DNA of 64,000 nt from Bacteroidales bacterium UBA3808 (GCA_002369075.1 DFEG01000044.1:1-64000); one strand, 5' to 3'; positions 25,939 through 36,177 are shown, numbered from the stretch's first letter. Translations and numbers: made by a program. The notes: generated by a model from the sequence alone, not told the origin.

Positions 25939-25997
25939 ATATCATCAATTATCAATTATCAATTGTCAACTATCAATTATCAATTATCAATTATCAA
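25939..25997. repeat. caattat minisatellite between giant gene 2 and its small partner
   Basis: About seven copies of a 7-8 bp word (caattat, caattgt, caactat). The same words are found between giant gene 3 and its partner (37824-37868) and in frame inside ileS near 1024-1056. Confidence 0.85.
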
Positions 25998-28900
25998 CTA
26001 CCTCACAATCTGTCCCTCAGCGCTGAACACTTTGCCACCGCGGATGATATACAGTTTGTCATTGTAGATTACTTTCTGCACCTTCGGCGCGTCCGCATCC
26101 AGATCCGTTACGCCGGTTGCTATACCCGGTTTCTCATACGGCGTTGCGCTGATGATGAAGCGTATCCCGCTTTCTCCCTCTTGAGCAGTAAAGGTATATT
26201 CGTTCTCGTCATTAATCAGCGTTGATTTCTTTTCTTGTAAATCATTGAAGTACAATTCCTCATCGCCTACGTATTTAAATGAGAATGTATATTCCTCTTT
26301 GCGCCCTGCTTCAAATCCAAAGGTTGTACCTTCCATCTCAGGTTGAGCGGAGATGCTCAGATTGCCTGCTGGTGAGAGCATGTATATCTGCATTGCGCCC
26401 GATTCCCCAGATTCATAAGCGCCATCCCAGCCATTATCAAATCCTTCGTTGAACTGCTCATCTGAGAATAGGTAGAGATTCTCACGGCTTGTGCCATCTT
26501 TCAAAGTGATACGCATTTGAGGTACGGTTGCCTTCTTTTCCTGAAGCCGTTGTGCTACTCGTCTCGGCTCGTTCAGATTCGGGGTCGTCGGCAAGGTACG
26601 TACTAAACGGTCATAATCCAATGTCAGCGTTGTATTAGTTCCTGTCGCGTTCTGGACCTCGAAAGTTTGGAGCGAAGGTATCACGGTTAACTCATCCCAT
26701 GTTCCTCCTTCTACAGCCTCTTTCATTGCTGGAATAGGGATAACTTTCCACTTACCCGGCGCATCTTTCACTGCGCCTTCATCTACAGCACCGCCTTCAG
26801 GATCATGCCCCGTGTTGTATATTTTAACCTGATATACAGCACTGCCGAAGTCAGTCTCCATAAAATTAGCAATCTGAATCGGAGCGGTCCATGAGTTACC
26901 AATCATATTGAATCCGTCATTACCGGCACCACTTGTATAGAGGGTTACCGTCTGGTTTCTTGTAGATGCAAGCGGACCGCTGAACGTATAGGTTGGCAAT
27001 TCCGCATCCATACGGGTTACACCTACGGCCTCAAACGCATTGTAGACACTCTCGTTATAGTTCCAGTCGCCGGCAGCATTATTGAATACATATGCCCAGT
27101 CGCCCATATTCCAACGGGATGCGCTTACCAGCGGCACTGCAACATACTGCCAGTTATATACACCATCATAATAACGACCTTTGCTGTACATCTCTACCGT
27201 CGCCCGCGTCGTTCCCTCGTCGTTGTCGAAGATGAGTGCACCCTGACCGCTTTCATTGCTCTCGATAATCAGGTCCTCAGGGCGTGTTGGCAGGTGGAGC
27301 GTGTAGCGGTTGTCCTCCACGCGCGTGATAGTACCGTCTATCGCCATCACACCGTCGCTGGCGATGGTCAGCTTGCCGGTGTACGGATAGGCGCTCTCAT
27401 CCGTGCTCGTATGGATCTTCAGGTAGCCGGCTTCCGCCACATAGTCGCCCGATACCACACACGGCTTGTCGATACGTACCGACGCATATCGGTTCGGCAT
27501 GGTGTTTCCTTCCCAGTTTGCTGCGGTGTTCCAGTTCTGACCGGTTGATCCGTCACCGCCATTGAAGATAACAGAGCAGTCCGGAATGCTGGCGGCATCG
27601 CTGATCAGCAGGTAGTCGATGAATCCGTGTACCATCTCTTTGCCGTCATTCGTCAGGTTATTCATCGTGTTGGCGTTCAAACCGAAGATCATCATACGTG
27701 CCGCGGGGTTCACCTGACGCTCGCAGCAAGCGATATAGGTTGTTCCAGCATCTGTAATCGAGCCGATGAAGACGAACGGTGCATCTGCCGGCAGGAAGCC
27801 CTGCAGCGCTTGTTGTCCGCTCGCTACCGAGGCTACACTGATCGCACTTCCGGCAGCGAACTTGCCGCTGGTGCCGAAGATCGCATCGGCGTTGCACAGC
27901 AGCGTGATGTCGTTCTGCGTGTTGGACGTGTTCTTCGGATTGCTCGGGATCTCCCAGTTAGGACACTGCGCCACGAACGCCTCGAAGGTCAGCATCGGGA
28001 TATGGTCTTTCAGCAGACCTAATGCGTTCGTGTAACTCTTGCTGGCACTTTTGCCCGAAGGGCCGGTCTGGCTGTTCGGGTAGTCGGTCAGGATAATCAG
28101 GTCGTACTTCGAGTACTCTTTTACAAGATCTGCCTCATTGGTCGTCCAGTAGCAGTTCCGCGGGGTTATCGTATAATAATTCTCCAATTCTTTGTACAGA
28201 CCGGTATTGGTACTCTCGGATGCTTTAACTGCTGCCAAATAATCAGCACCCTTATTATCTCCAGTTGCTATCCAAGCCACGGTCGGCTTATCGGTCTCTG
28301 CTATCTCGTGGATAGTAAAGTCTTTGTCTGTTGAACCGCCACACTCGTTTGTAATAGTCAGCGTCAAGGTCTTATCTCCTGTCGAACGGCTAACATTACC
28401 TTCGATGCTAACGATATTATTCTTAGTCGTGATCTTAAAGTCACTCAGGTTAACCCAGCCGGTCGGAGCTGTCTTAACCGATACACTCTCACCGGCATTT
28501 ATCTCCATCAGTCGATAGCCGAACCAGTGACCTTGTTTCACAGTGAACTCATCCGCGAAGATCGTCGGATCGACGCTACCTGCCGTTGTCACAGTAATGC
28601 TGTTGGTTGAATTCAACGCGCAAGTAGTACCTGTGACGGTAGCCGAATAAACACCGCTATACGAATTACCGGCAGGAATGGTATAACTTGCACTCGTAGC
28701 TATAGTTACACCATCTTTCTTCCATGCAATAGTCGAACCCGTATGTCCGGTTAACTTCAGCGTCAGCGTCTCGCACGCACCGCGCGTTACCTTATTACCT
28801 GCTATCGCATTGCCGTCGTTATCAACGATCGTACCCGGCTCATCAGCACAAGTATTGGCTACAACCAGCGAATAGGTGATAGACGATGCATTGTAACATC

Positions 28901-31900
28901 CGTAAGCCGGCATTGAAGCCGTGATAGTCGTCGGACCATCACCTACGATATGTACCGTACCGTTGCTGCTTACCGTAGCCACACTCTCATCCGAAGAAGA
29001 ATAACTGATCGGTCCGCCTGCATTAGCCGGCGTCGGCGAAGCATAGTATTGGAAGTCAGCATCTACGTCGTTCTTATTAACCGTTGCCTTATCTGCCAAA
29101 CTGCTACTCCATGCCAACGAGGTTGCTACACCACCTGAACCACCAGGACGAACGACTGCGACCGTACGTAAATTAGAGTTTGAACTATTTTTCCATAAAT
29201 AGATATTCTTTTTGCCGATCATGCCGCTTTCGGCAGGAATAACATAATACGGACCTGTAATAGCCGTTGAATATGTCGCGCTTGTTGATATGCCTAACGG
29301 ATTCTTTTGATCAATAGAATTAACAAGGATAATATCACCCGCTGCTAAAGCTTTATCTAATGCAAGTTTAATATAAGTTGCACTAGCGCCATCTGTCAAT
29401 TGAATCTCGTTGGTAGCCGCCTTAACATATCCGGCACTACGTGCTTTAGTATAAAGTTTACCTCCCGATATATAACTCAAATTATGCCCGCTTGCCACTG
29501 CTCCAGCCGTTTGTTCCGTTTCATCTGTACCGGAGCCAATGCTTCCCGTACCAATCGCATTATTTACCTCAGCATAGAACAACACCTCTCCCGGACGATA
29601 AATTTCAAAGTATTTTATTTCGGCATCCGAACTCTTCTGTGTCATGTTAAGAGCACTTTGACCTATCATACTTGAACTTGTAACCACCATTTTATTGCCG
29701 GCAGGCATGGTAACATCAGTTGTAGCGGAATAAGTGGTTGAAACCATTAGTCGGATTTCGTTTGAGTTGGAACGATACCTGATAATATCTCCTCTCTGAA
29801 TAGTTTTCGGTGATGTTAATGTCGGTTTTAACAGACCATTTGTACTATGCAAACATAAGGCAGAATCACTCTTTGTCTGAATGTTACCATTACCGCTCAG
29901 TGACATCGGTATAGTACCACCGTCTATAACAGACATATAAGTAGAAGCATCTTTTACAGAACTATCAATGTTTGATGCTGAAGAGCCTAAGCCTGTCTTC
30001 ACTTGGAACTTATATACACTTGTTCCACCACTACTGCCTCCCGGACAAGCATCCAACTCCACTTCTTTCTCATCTTCGATAGCGGAGTAGTCACCTGCAG
30101 CAGGAACAGAGAGCGTGAAGTAGATCTTATCGCCATCTACATCACCAGCCACACTGAAGTTGGCTACTACCTGTGCCTTATCGGAACCGTTGATGCTCTT
30201 TGTGATATTGCTCAAGGTCACGCCGTCCGAAGCCGACAGTACCAAATCATCTTTATCACCACTTGCATCCCATGAAGCATCATTGATCTCAGCCGTTACG
30301 GTATAGCCAGTACCACCTTTGTAGAGCTTACTGCTTACCTTGGTGATCGTCCAGTTAATCGTTAAACCATCTGCCCACTTAGCGTAGTAATTCTTGTTGC
30401 CGGTTGAACCTTGAGCTAAAGTATAAACGCGATCACCGGAGAAGTCACTCGCTGTATACCAACCTTGGAAGACATAACCATCCTTTGTCGGTGTCGGCAA
30501 GTCATAGTCATCGGTCTCGATGTTATAACTCGTCTTTGGAGATACCAAATCGGCACCTCCGTTCAGCGTATAACTAATCGTATAACTTACCGTCGTCCAA
30601 GTAGCCGTGATAGTCTTGCTATCTGCCGTCGCGTTGATACTAATCGGGTTGCTCGATGCTGTATATGTAGAAGCAGCCGTTACACCGCTCGGCAAGGTCC
30701 ATCCGTTGAACGAGTAACCGGTACTCGGTGTTGCAGTAATCTCACTAGAAGCCGTAGCGATACCTACTCCGCTTACCAAACTCGGACTTACCGTACCATG
30801 TGCTCCCGCTGCCACACTTACCGTGTGAGTATCTTCCGTCCATTGAGCCGTGAGGGTAATGTCCGAAGTTACATTTTTGATCTTAGCCTTGTCGGGCACA
30901 ATACCGTTTTCTGCAACAGCCACACGATTACCCGCCTCGTCTGCCTTTCCATAAGCCACATACGTCAATGCAGTGTTTGTCTTCCAACCACTGAACGAGT
31001 AACCGGTCTTCACAAAACCATTAGCGTTCAACGGGCTCACATCACTACCGCTTGTGATGGACGTATGACTTGACGTCGAGCCATTGGTATTTCCATTACC
31101 CTCGAAGGAGATGGTGTAACCAGACTCTACGAACGTTGCCGCTACCGTTACCGCGTAAGCCGGCATGGTGAAGTATGCCGGAGAGGTTGTTGTAGAATTG
31201 ACACTAACCGTCGTCTCTGCATCGTCCGTCTTGTAAACGCTCCAACTGCTGAAATCAAAGCCACTGGTCGGAGTAGCCGTAATGTCCACACGCGATCCAG
31301 CCGTAGCCGAAGTCACTGCCGAACTGCTGACCTCCGTTGCGATAGAACCGTTTGTCTCACTCTTCGTAATCTTATATTGCGGTACCCACTGCGAACCAGT
31401 AATCAAGTAATCTGCCGCATTCTTGATAAGCTTCTTACCATTATCGGACAAGTTCGACAACTCACCTTCTTGTATACTAATCATCAAGTATTTACTACTG
31501 ATATACTGAGAAGTAATAGTTGAACGTTGCGCTGCTGTCAATTCGTGAATAGCCGCACCACTTCCAGAGCTGTTATTCGGCACTAATGCCAAAGTATAGC
31601 CTTCGCAACCACTTGTAAAGGAACCAAGTGGTTGTATTGGTTTTGTCGTTTTCGGAGTCTTAAGTATCTGGATACTATCACTTCCATCTGGAGTCAAACC
31701 GCTATAAATCGGGTGAGAAGTCAAGTTGGCATATGTACTATTCTTTACATAGATACATTGCGGTTTCTTACCGGCATTCGGAGCTCCCCATTTCCAGCGC
31801 TCAGAAGCGTCATTATTTTTGCCGTAGAAGAATGACTTAAGGTTAAGAATAGGCTTATTTAAACCTACTATAACCTTCAACTCGTGGTTATTCGTACCAG

Positions 31901-34751
31901 CTTCACTTCCGTCCAACGACTCAGACAAAACTATCAATGCATAGTCGCTATAGTCGCTTGCGTTATAAGATTCACCTGTTGTAATAAATTTTGATACCAC
32001 GTACTTGGAGGCTAAAGCTGCCGTTACATCATTGGATTCACTTGCCGAAGAAGCAATGTAATATACCTTATACCACCACTCCGCATAAACCGTGATAGCA
32101 CTTGGCACGGCATCACCAACATCATAGTGCGTACCGGAACCATCTGCCTTAGTGTTCCATCCTGCAAAAGCCTTCGTTGATGGAGCTGTGAAGCTCGGAT
32201 TGTCGCCAAATGTACTCTCCGCATCTTCTACCACATCACTTTCCGCCGTGCTGTTATTGGCTTTGTAGGTCACGGAGTATGTCGGATTAGAGACTGTAAT
32301 TGTTGCGGTTACTGTTTTAGCAGTCCAGTTACCGGTTGCAGCGATAGAAGCCTGTACGGTTGCAGTACCGGCAGCAGTTGCTGTAAACGAAGAACCAACT
32401 ATAGACGCACCTGTCGTTCCGGCAGAGGTTACGGTATAAGTTACCGAACCCGGACTATTGTTGGTCAGCAACGAGCTCAGATTCAAGGCACTACCGCCAA
32501 CGGTATATGCTCCATTCTCCATCGAAGCGGTCGGAATAGTCAACAAGTCAGCTGCGGTAACCGTTACCTCCCGTGCGTCACTCCAGCAACCTGAGCCATC
32601 CGAACAATGAGAACGGATATAGTACGTACCTGCGGCACTTACATCCTTGGTTGCACCGCTTCCTAAATCTGTAGCGGTTCCATCCTCTTCACTCTGCCAG
32701 TACCAAGTATTGTTCGATGCAGGAGAACCATCTGCCGTCAAGGTGATCGTTCCCGTTCCGTCACTTGCAGCGCCTTTACTTATCGTACCCGGCTGCGTCG
32801 CAGAACAAACTGCCTCGCCTCCTTTTATTCCTATACGGAACCAAACGACATTACTGCCAGAACTACTTGGACCCAACACTTGTATTGAAGACAAGGATGT
32901 TACATCAGTGTGGAAAGTGGCTTTCCTTACTTGGTTGCGGTCTTCTGAAGCTGTTACTGCATCCAAGTCTTGTTGAGAATCTCCATTTATTTTAATATAT
33001 GTAGCTCTATTGTTGTCGTTAGCTCCCCACCAAACATCAATATCTACGCCTCCACTATAAGAACTTAAATCAAGAGCAGAGCTAAACGTAAGTTTATAAT
33101 TTCCACTACCTGTCGTTATTGCCCATTCTTCATAACCGGCACGATTGGTCATGAACGCATCGCTGAGAGATGTATTATAATTCGCCGAACTTTTAGAGGC
33201 GGTTATGGTTGTACCAGCTTTCGTTTCCGGCGTAGCTTTAACATCCGTGACGTAGATATATCCACTCGGATAATCCAAAGCCCACTGCGCAGTAAGCGTG
33301 ATATTGGAGTTCATTGTAACATTAGCCTCCGGCGCATAATTATTGCCATCTGATCCCCTCCAATGATGGAAATGATAACCGGAAGGTGCGGTAAAGGTGT
33401 TTGCCGCAGCTGTAGCCTTTGTGCCTTTATTGTAGTACGTTCTGCTTGCAGGGGCAGTACCAGAACCTGTACCTGCCGAATATTCCAATGTTTGCTCTAA
33501 GTTGTACCAAATTTTATTTTGATCGAAATACAAAATCGCATAACCAGAATCATCGGAAGAGTTGATTTTAAGATTGTAGTTAACAACACTGCCAGCACGA
33601 GTTAAAGACTTCTTCGAACCTGCAGAGGCAAGAGTTTGAGACGTAGATGACCAATATGACACAGCATCCGTTAGTGAAGAACTAGAAGAACTGGTCTTCA
33701 CGTAGAAAACAGGATCTTGTTTGCTTATTTGCGTTGTAAGCTCATGAGGTGTCGCATAAGTATGTCTATAAAAAACTTTATTGGTGGCATCATAATCAAA
33801 TTTGATACTTGTTGAGTTTTCATCCCAATCACCACTACTAAAAGTATTCGTCCAAGAACCGTCACGACTTGAATTAGTCACATGGAAACGACCTTCGATA
33901 AATGCATAAGCTTGCGCAAAACGAGCATAAAGAGTTTTGGCTTCTTTACAAATATAACTATATGATAAATCTCGGCTCAAAGGATCACCACCACTTGCGG
34001 CTGTAAACCATCCAATGAATTCATATCCTTTATTTGGTGTAGCAGTTAAAGTGACCGTTGAACCCAAAGAAGTGACATGAGAAACACTATTACCCGTTGA
34101 GGTTACGTTTACAGAATTAGTAGACGTGTTACTGACTCCTATCTCTGTTCCTGATATATTAACAGTTCCACCAGATTTGGATGCAGTTCCATTGGTGTAC
34201 AAATTAATAGTTTGCGATTTATTAATTAAGTTTCCTAATTTATCTCCATAATAAGTTCCAGTACAACATATTGAACCAGAAATAGGAGATAGATTTCCAG
34301 ACTCACTAGGTGTATATAAATACGGACAGTCATCATTACTAAAAACATAATCAACCGTTGATGTATAACAAGCACAACTGCTAATTTTTATACCACTATT
34401 AGTTCCCCAATTAGATGGGTTCGCTGTAAATACCACATACTCTTTATTCCACGAGCTATGATCTGCTGAACCGGCAACAACATATAAGCGGGTATCTCCC
34501 ACTCTATCCATGTTCCAAAAACAAACATAAGTTGAATTAGTAACATAGGCATCTTGAGTAAGTCCTAATTGCACATGACTATTGGTTGTCAAATCCCAAT
34601 CATCTGGAGCGATAAAGAACACATTACCATGCCAATTAGACCCTGCCCACGCTTGCGTTATGGTCAATAGACACATTACGAGTACCAACCCCACTCGTCT
34701 TAGGGTTCGGCTATGTTCCCATAGCTTCTCAAAAAGGTTAAAGTTTTTCAT
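25998..34751 (-). CDS. giant secreted surface protein 2 (Ig-like/InlB repeats, two ThuA-like domains, T9SS-like tail)
   Basis: A 2917-residue protein starting MKNFNLFEKL, with a signal peptide core VGLVLVMCLLTITQAWAG. It holds several InlB/Listeria-Bacteroides repeats (FAGWNTKADGSG..VYAEW, FSGWKT..LTAQW, FQGWYTASDFSG..YYAKW), a Big-type stretch (SYSSSDESVATVSS) and two alpha/beta domains: one at about 32075-31395 with HPIYSGL, and the one shared with giants 1 and 3 at about 28300-27600 (VAWIATGD, DLIILTDYPN, FIDYLL). The shared NWNTAANWEGN module and WQYVAVP follow. The end, KVIYNDKLYIIRGGKVFSAE, is a T9SS-like sorting tail. The 5' half is clearly more AT-rich than the 3' half, suggesting a mosaic origin. 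Confidence 0.87.
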   Translation of the reverse strand: MKNFNLFEKLWEHSRTLRRVGLVLVMCLLTITQAWAGSNWHGNVFFIAPDDWDLTTNSHVQLGLTQDAYVTNSTYVCFWNMDRVGDTRLYVVAGSADHSSWNKEYVVFTANPSNWGTNSGIKISSCACYTSTVDYVFSNDDCPYLYTPSESGNLSPISGSICCTGTYYGDKLGNLINKSQTINLYTNGTASKSGGTVNISGTEIGVSNTSTNSVNVTSTGNSVSHVTSLGSTVTLTATPNKGYEFIGWFTAASGGDPLSRDLSYSYICKEAKTLYARFAQAYAFIEGRFHVTNSSRDGSWTNTFSSGDWDENSTSIKFDYDATNKVFYRHTYATPHELTTQISKQDPVFYVKTSSSSSSLTDAVSYWSSTSQTLASAGSKKSLTRAGSVVNYNLKINSSDDSGYAILYFDQNKIWYNLEQTLEYSAGTGSGTAPASRTYYNKGTKATAAANTFTAPSGYHFHHWRGSDGNNYAPEANVTMNSNITLTAQWALDYPSGYIYVTDVKATPETKAGTTITASKSSANYNTSLSDAFMTNRAGYEEWAITTGSGNYKLTFSSALDLSSYSGGVDIDVWWGANDNNRATYIKINGDSQQDLDAVTASEDRNQVRKATFHTDVTSLSSIQVLGPSSSGSNVVWFRIGIKGGEAVCSATQPGTISKGAASDGTGTITLTADGSPASNNTWYWQSEEDGTATDLGSGATKDVSAAGTYYIRSHCSDGSGCWSDAREVTVTAADLLTIPTASMENGAYTVGGSALNLSSLLTNNSPGSVTYTVTSAGTTGASIVGSSFTATAAGTATVQASIAATGNWTAKTVTATITVSNPTYSVTYKANNSTAESDVVEDAESTFGDNPSFTAPSTKAFAGWNTKADGSGTHYDVGDAVPSAITVYAEWWYKVYYIASSASESNDVTAALASKYVVSKFITTGESYNASDYSDYALIVLSESLDGSEAGTNNHELKVIVGLNKPILNLKSFFYGKNNDASERWKWGAPNAGKKPQCIYVKNSTYANLTSHPIYSGLTPDGSDSIQILKTPKTTKPIQPLGSFTSGCEGYTLALVPNNSSGSGAAIHELTAAQRSTITSQYISSKYLMISIQEGELSNLSDNGKKLIKNAADYLITGSQWVPQYKITKSETNGSIATEVSSSAVTSATAGSRVDITATPTSGFDFSSWSVYKTDDAETTVSVNSTTTSPAYFTMPAYAVTVAATFVESGYTISFEGNGNTNGSTSSHTSITSGSDVSPLNANGFVKTGYSFSGWKTNTALTYVAYGKADEAGNRVAVAENGIVPDKAKIKNVTSDITLTAQWTEDTHTVSVAAGAHGTVSPSLVSGVGIATASSEITATPSTGYSFNGWTLPSGVTAASTYTASSNPISINATADSKTITATWTTVSYTISYTLNGGADLVSPKTSYNIETDDYDLPTPTKDGYVFQGWYTASDFSGDRVYTLAQGSTGNKNYYAKWADGLTINWTITKVSSKLYKGGTGYTVTAEINDASWDASGDKDDLVLSASDGVTLSNITKSINGSDKAQVVANFSVAGDVDGDKIYFTLSVPAAGDYSAIEDEKEVELDACPGGSSGGTSVYKFQVKTGLGSSASNIDSSVKDASTYMSVIDGGTIPMSLSGNGNIQTKSDSALCLHSTNGLLKPTLTSPKTIQRGDIIRYRSNSNEIRLMVSTTYSATTDVTMPAGNKMVVTSSSMIGQSALNMTQKSSDAEIKYFEIYRPGEVLFYAEVNNAIGTGSIGSGTDETEQTAGAVASGHNLSYISGGKLYTKARSAGYVKAATNEIQLTDGASATYIKLALDKALAAGDIILVNSIDQKNPLGISTSATYSTAITGPYYVIPAESGMIGKKNIYLWKNSSNSNLRTVAVVRPGGSGGVATSLAWSSSLADKATVNKNDVDADFQYYASPTPANAGGPISYSSSDESVATVSSNGTVHIVGDGPTTITASMPAYGCYNASSITYSLVVANTCADEPGTIVDNDGNAIAGNKVTRGACETLTLKLTGHTGSTIAWKKDGVTIATSASYTIPAGNSYSGVYSATVTGTTCALNSTNSITVTTAGSVDPTIFADEFTVKQGHWFGYRLMEINAGESVSVKTAPTGWVNLSDFKITTKNNIVSIEGNVSRSTGDKTLTLTITNECGGSTDKDFTIHEIAETDKPTVAWIATGDNKGADYLAAVKASESTNTGLYKELENYYTITPRNCYWTTNEADLVKEYSKYDLIILTDYPNSQTGPSGKSASKSYTNALGLLKDHIPMLTFEAFVAQCPNWEIPSNPKNTSNTQNDITLLCNADAIFGTSGKFAAGSAISVASVASGQQALQGFLPADAPFVFIGSITDAGTTYIACCERQVNPAARMMIFGLNANTMNNLTNDGKEMVHGFIDYLLISDAASIPDCSVIFNGGDGSTGQNWNTAANWEGNTMPNRYASVRIDKPCVVSGDYVAEAGYLKIHTSTDESAYPYTGKLTIASDGVMAIDGTITRVEDNRYTLHLPTRPEDLIIESNESGQGALIFDNDEGTTRATVEMYSKGRYYDGVYNWQYVAVPLVSASRWNMGDWAYVFNNAAGDWNYNESVYNAFEAVGVTRMDAELPTYTFSGPLASTRNQTVTLYTSGAGNDGFNMIGNSWTAPIQIANFMETDFGSAVYQVKIYNTGHDPEGGAVDEGAVKDAPGKWKVIPIPAMKEAVEGGTWDELTVIPSLQTFEVQNATGTNTTLTLDYDRLVRTLPTTPNLNEPRRVAQRLQEKKATVPQMRITLKDGTSRENLYLFSDEQFNEGFDNGWDGAYESGESGAMQIYMLSPAGNLSISAQPEMEGTTFGFEAGRKEEYTFSFKYVGDEELYFNDLQEKKSTLINDENEYTFTAQEGESGIRFIISATPYEKPGIATGVTDLDADAPKVQKVIYNDKLYIIRGGKVFSAEGQIVR

Positions 34752-34767
34752 TGTATTTAAGTGTTTT
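34749..34767 (-). promoter_or_regulatory. conserved start box of giant gene 2
   Basis: On the minus strand the ATG is preceded by AAACACTTAAATACA. The same box stands before the ATG at 35552, nearly the same at 47470, and a changed form (AACACAAAAATACA) at 47237. No canonical -7 box is found close upstream of this gene. Confidence 0.6.
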
Positions 34768-34846
34768 AGATTAGTTGCTATATTGTAATTATATTATATA
34801 TTGTGACCATAGCCCAACCCAATTGGCTATAGCCTGAATGATTAGT

Positions 34847-35119
34847 CTAATAATAATTATTATTAAAACGCATATCTACAATTTTAGAGAACATCCCTTG
34901 GAATTGATTAAATCGAAAGAGCAGATCATCTAAATTGTCCGCGTTCTGTATATCACCGTGGTAGAAGGTTGCTTGACTTGCATCCTTGACTTCCGGGTTG
35001 ATCTCAAAAGAGTAATGCTCTTTAACATCCTCTCCCTTATTCTTGTAGATACGAAAATCTACCAATTGCCCTGCAATCGTAACTTTCCCCTCAAAAAGAA
35101 TTGTTCTTACCATAATCAT
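34847..35119 (-). CDS. small hypothetical protein
   Basis: A 90-residue soluble-looking protein starting MIMVRTILFEGKV (a second ATG is at 35113). The N-terminal half reads as beta strands (TILFEGKVTIAGQLVDFRIY, YSFEIN), followed by an acidic helix (NADNLDDLLFRFNQFQ). No signal peptide, span or known motif. It lies upstream of giant gene 2 on the same strand; an inverted repeat, atagcc/ggctat near 34809-34832, lies between them without a T run. I do not recognise a family. Confidence 0.5.
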   Translation of the reverse strand: MIMVRTILFEGKVTIAGQLVDFRIYKNKGEDVKEHYSFEINPEVKDASQATFYHGDIQNADNLDDLLFRFNQFQGMFSKIVDMRFNNNYY

Positions 35120-35180
35120 TTTTGTTTTATTGATTCGTTTGACTCTTTATTCTAAACACTTAACTCTAAACACTCTATTT

Positions 35181-35552
35181 TTACATTCCCCACATCTGTC
35201 CGATGGAGAGGAAGAAAGCAAGCAACATGCAGGCAACATACTTCCACGTCTTGCATTTTTGTCGCATCATTGCGACAACCTGTCCTCTATCGGCAGAACG
35301 GGTTGCCGTTTGAGGGGTTTTATTGGTTTTTGCTATCTTACTTAAAATCATCGCAACGCGACGGAGATATAAGGGGCAAGTAAGGGGCAAGTAAGAGGCA
35401 AGTAAGAGGCAACTCGGACTCAATTGCTCTTTTTCGCCTCTCGGTCGTCTCGCGGTCATCGCTCGCTCATCGCTCGGCGCGAGTGTCTTGCCAGTCTGAT
35501 TTGGGCTACCTTCCGTCCCAAATAACTGATTAAAAAGTAAAAAGTTTTTCAT
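35181..35552 (-). pseudogene. remnant 5' end of a giant surface-protein gene
   Basis: Starts MKNFLLFNQLFG behind the same leader box as giant gene 2 (identical over about 30 bp around the ATG) and ends with a signal-peptide core, KYVACMLLAFFLSIGQMWG, immediately followed by Met and a stop. In intact giants the mature protein starts at this point. The stretch between contains a REP-like unit (35261-35280) translated as QVVAMMRQKCK. It is best read as a decapitated or truncated fourth giant gene, though a 123-residue secreted peptide cannot be excluded. Confidence 0.6.
35261..35280 (+). repeat. isolated REP-like unit
   Basis: Core gtcgcatcattgcgacaacc, preceded by tttt like all other units; it lies far from the RAYT gene, in the giant-gene remnant. 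Confidence 0.8.
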
Positions 35553-35577
35553 TGTATTTAAGTGTTTTTTATGTTAT

Positions 35578-35620
35578 TCAATTCAGCTTGTTCCTTTTTT
35601 ATACAAGCTTGTTCCTTTTG
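35578..35620. repeat. agcttgttcctttt direct repeat upstream of the remnant
   Basis: Two copies of (a)gcttgttcctttt about 20 bp apart. A third copy (agcttgttcctttga) is at about 47752-47766, upstream of the other cassette leader, so it may be part of a shared upstream control region. Confidence 0.5.
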
Positions 35621-35642
35621 ACCTGCGACCCACACGCACAAA

Positions 35643-35679
35643 AAAGCGGTAAGTCCGTTAATATTGGATTTACCGCTTT
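35643..35679 (-). terminator. terminator of the ParE toxin-antitoxin operon
   Basis: A 14-bp stem with one G-T pair (35643-35656 and 35666-35679), loop of nine, followed on the minus strand by a run of T. It lies 26 bp past the toxin stop. Confidence 0.85.
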
Positions 35680-35704
35680 GAAATAAATGTATATGATTTG
35701 GATG

Positions 35705-36016
35705 TTAGTAAATTATCATGCTTTGAGGAACGATACGAAGGATGTTAACCACATCATTCTCTACTGTATAAATAATTGCCATCTTTTTACCAAAAGGAAT
35801 TGTTCTTGCAATTATGCCGTACTGATAACTTAGGTTAAAGTGGATTGCCGGTAACTCGGCGAAACTCTCTAACCAATCCAGACGTTTATCCAAATCCTCA
35901 AACTTGCGCCTTGCTGTCATTGGAGCTGAACACTCTTCAATCAGATACGCCTCAAGTTCATCCAAGTCTCTTTCAGCAGAAGTTTTAAATTCAACTCTGT
36001 ACTTTTTCCCCATCAT
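35705..36016 (-). CDS. RelE/ParE family toxin
   Basis: A 103-residue basic protein of the RelE/ParE fold: N-terminal YRVEFKTSAERDLDELEAYLIEE (strand, then two helices), a middle helix with RRKFEDLDKRLDWLES, then strands ending FGKKMAIIYTVENDVVNILRIVPQS. Family members either cut mRNA on the ribosome or poison gyrase; the sequence does not decide. The ATG overlaps the antitoxin stop (ATGA). Confidence 0.85.
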   Translation of the reverse strand: MMGKKYRVEFKTSAERDLDELEAYLIEECSAPMTARRKFEDLDKRLDWLESFAELPAIHFNLSYQYGIIARTIPFGKKMAIIYTVENDVVNILRIVPQSMIIY

Positions 36017-36177
36017 TGCGCGTTGCGAATATCGTCCATTCCATAGTGTTTACCAAGCCTTTTAGCCAGTTTATCCATGAACTCCTTTCTGGAATAACTG
36101 CGTTGGCTACGCCAGTTTGGGTCGATTAATGTATGCTCATTAACCGAGTAGATGTCTTGTCTTAAAGCTGCTTGCAT
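36013..36177 (-). CDS. antitoxin of the ParE-type pair
   Basis: A 54-residue protein starting MQAALRQDIYSVNE; the ATG at 36177 is preceded by AAAGGAGGCATTT, a strong Shine-Dalgarno sequence that fixes the start and is unusual here. It ends KEFMDKLAKRLGKHYGMDDIRNAQ, a helix that should wrap the toxin. No DNA-binding domain is obvious, although the promoter has an operator-like repeat. Partner of the toxin directly downstream. Confidence 0.75.
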   Translation of the reverse strand: MQAALRQDIYSVNEHTLIDPNWRSQRSYSRKEFMDKLAKRLGKHYGMDDIRNAQ

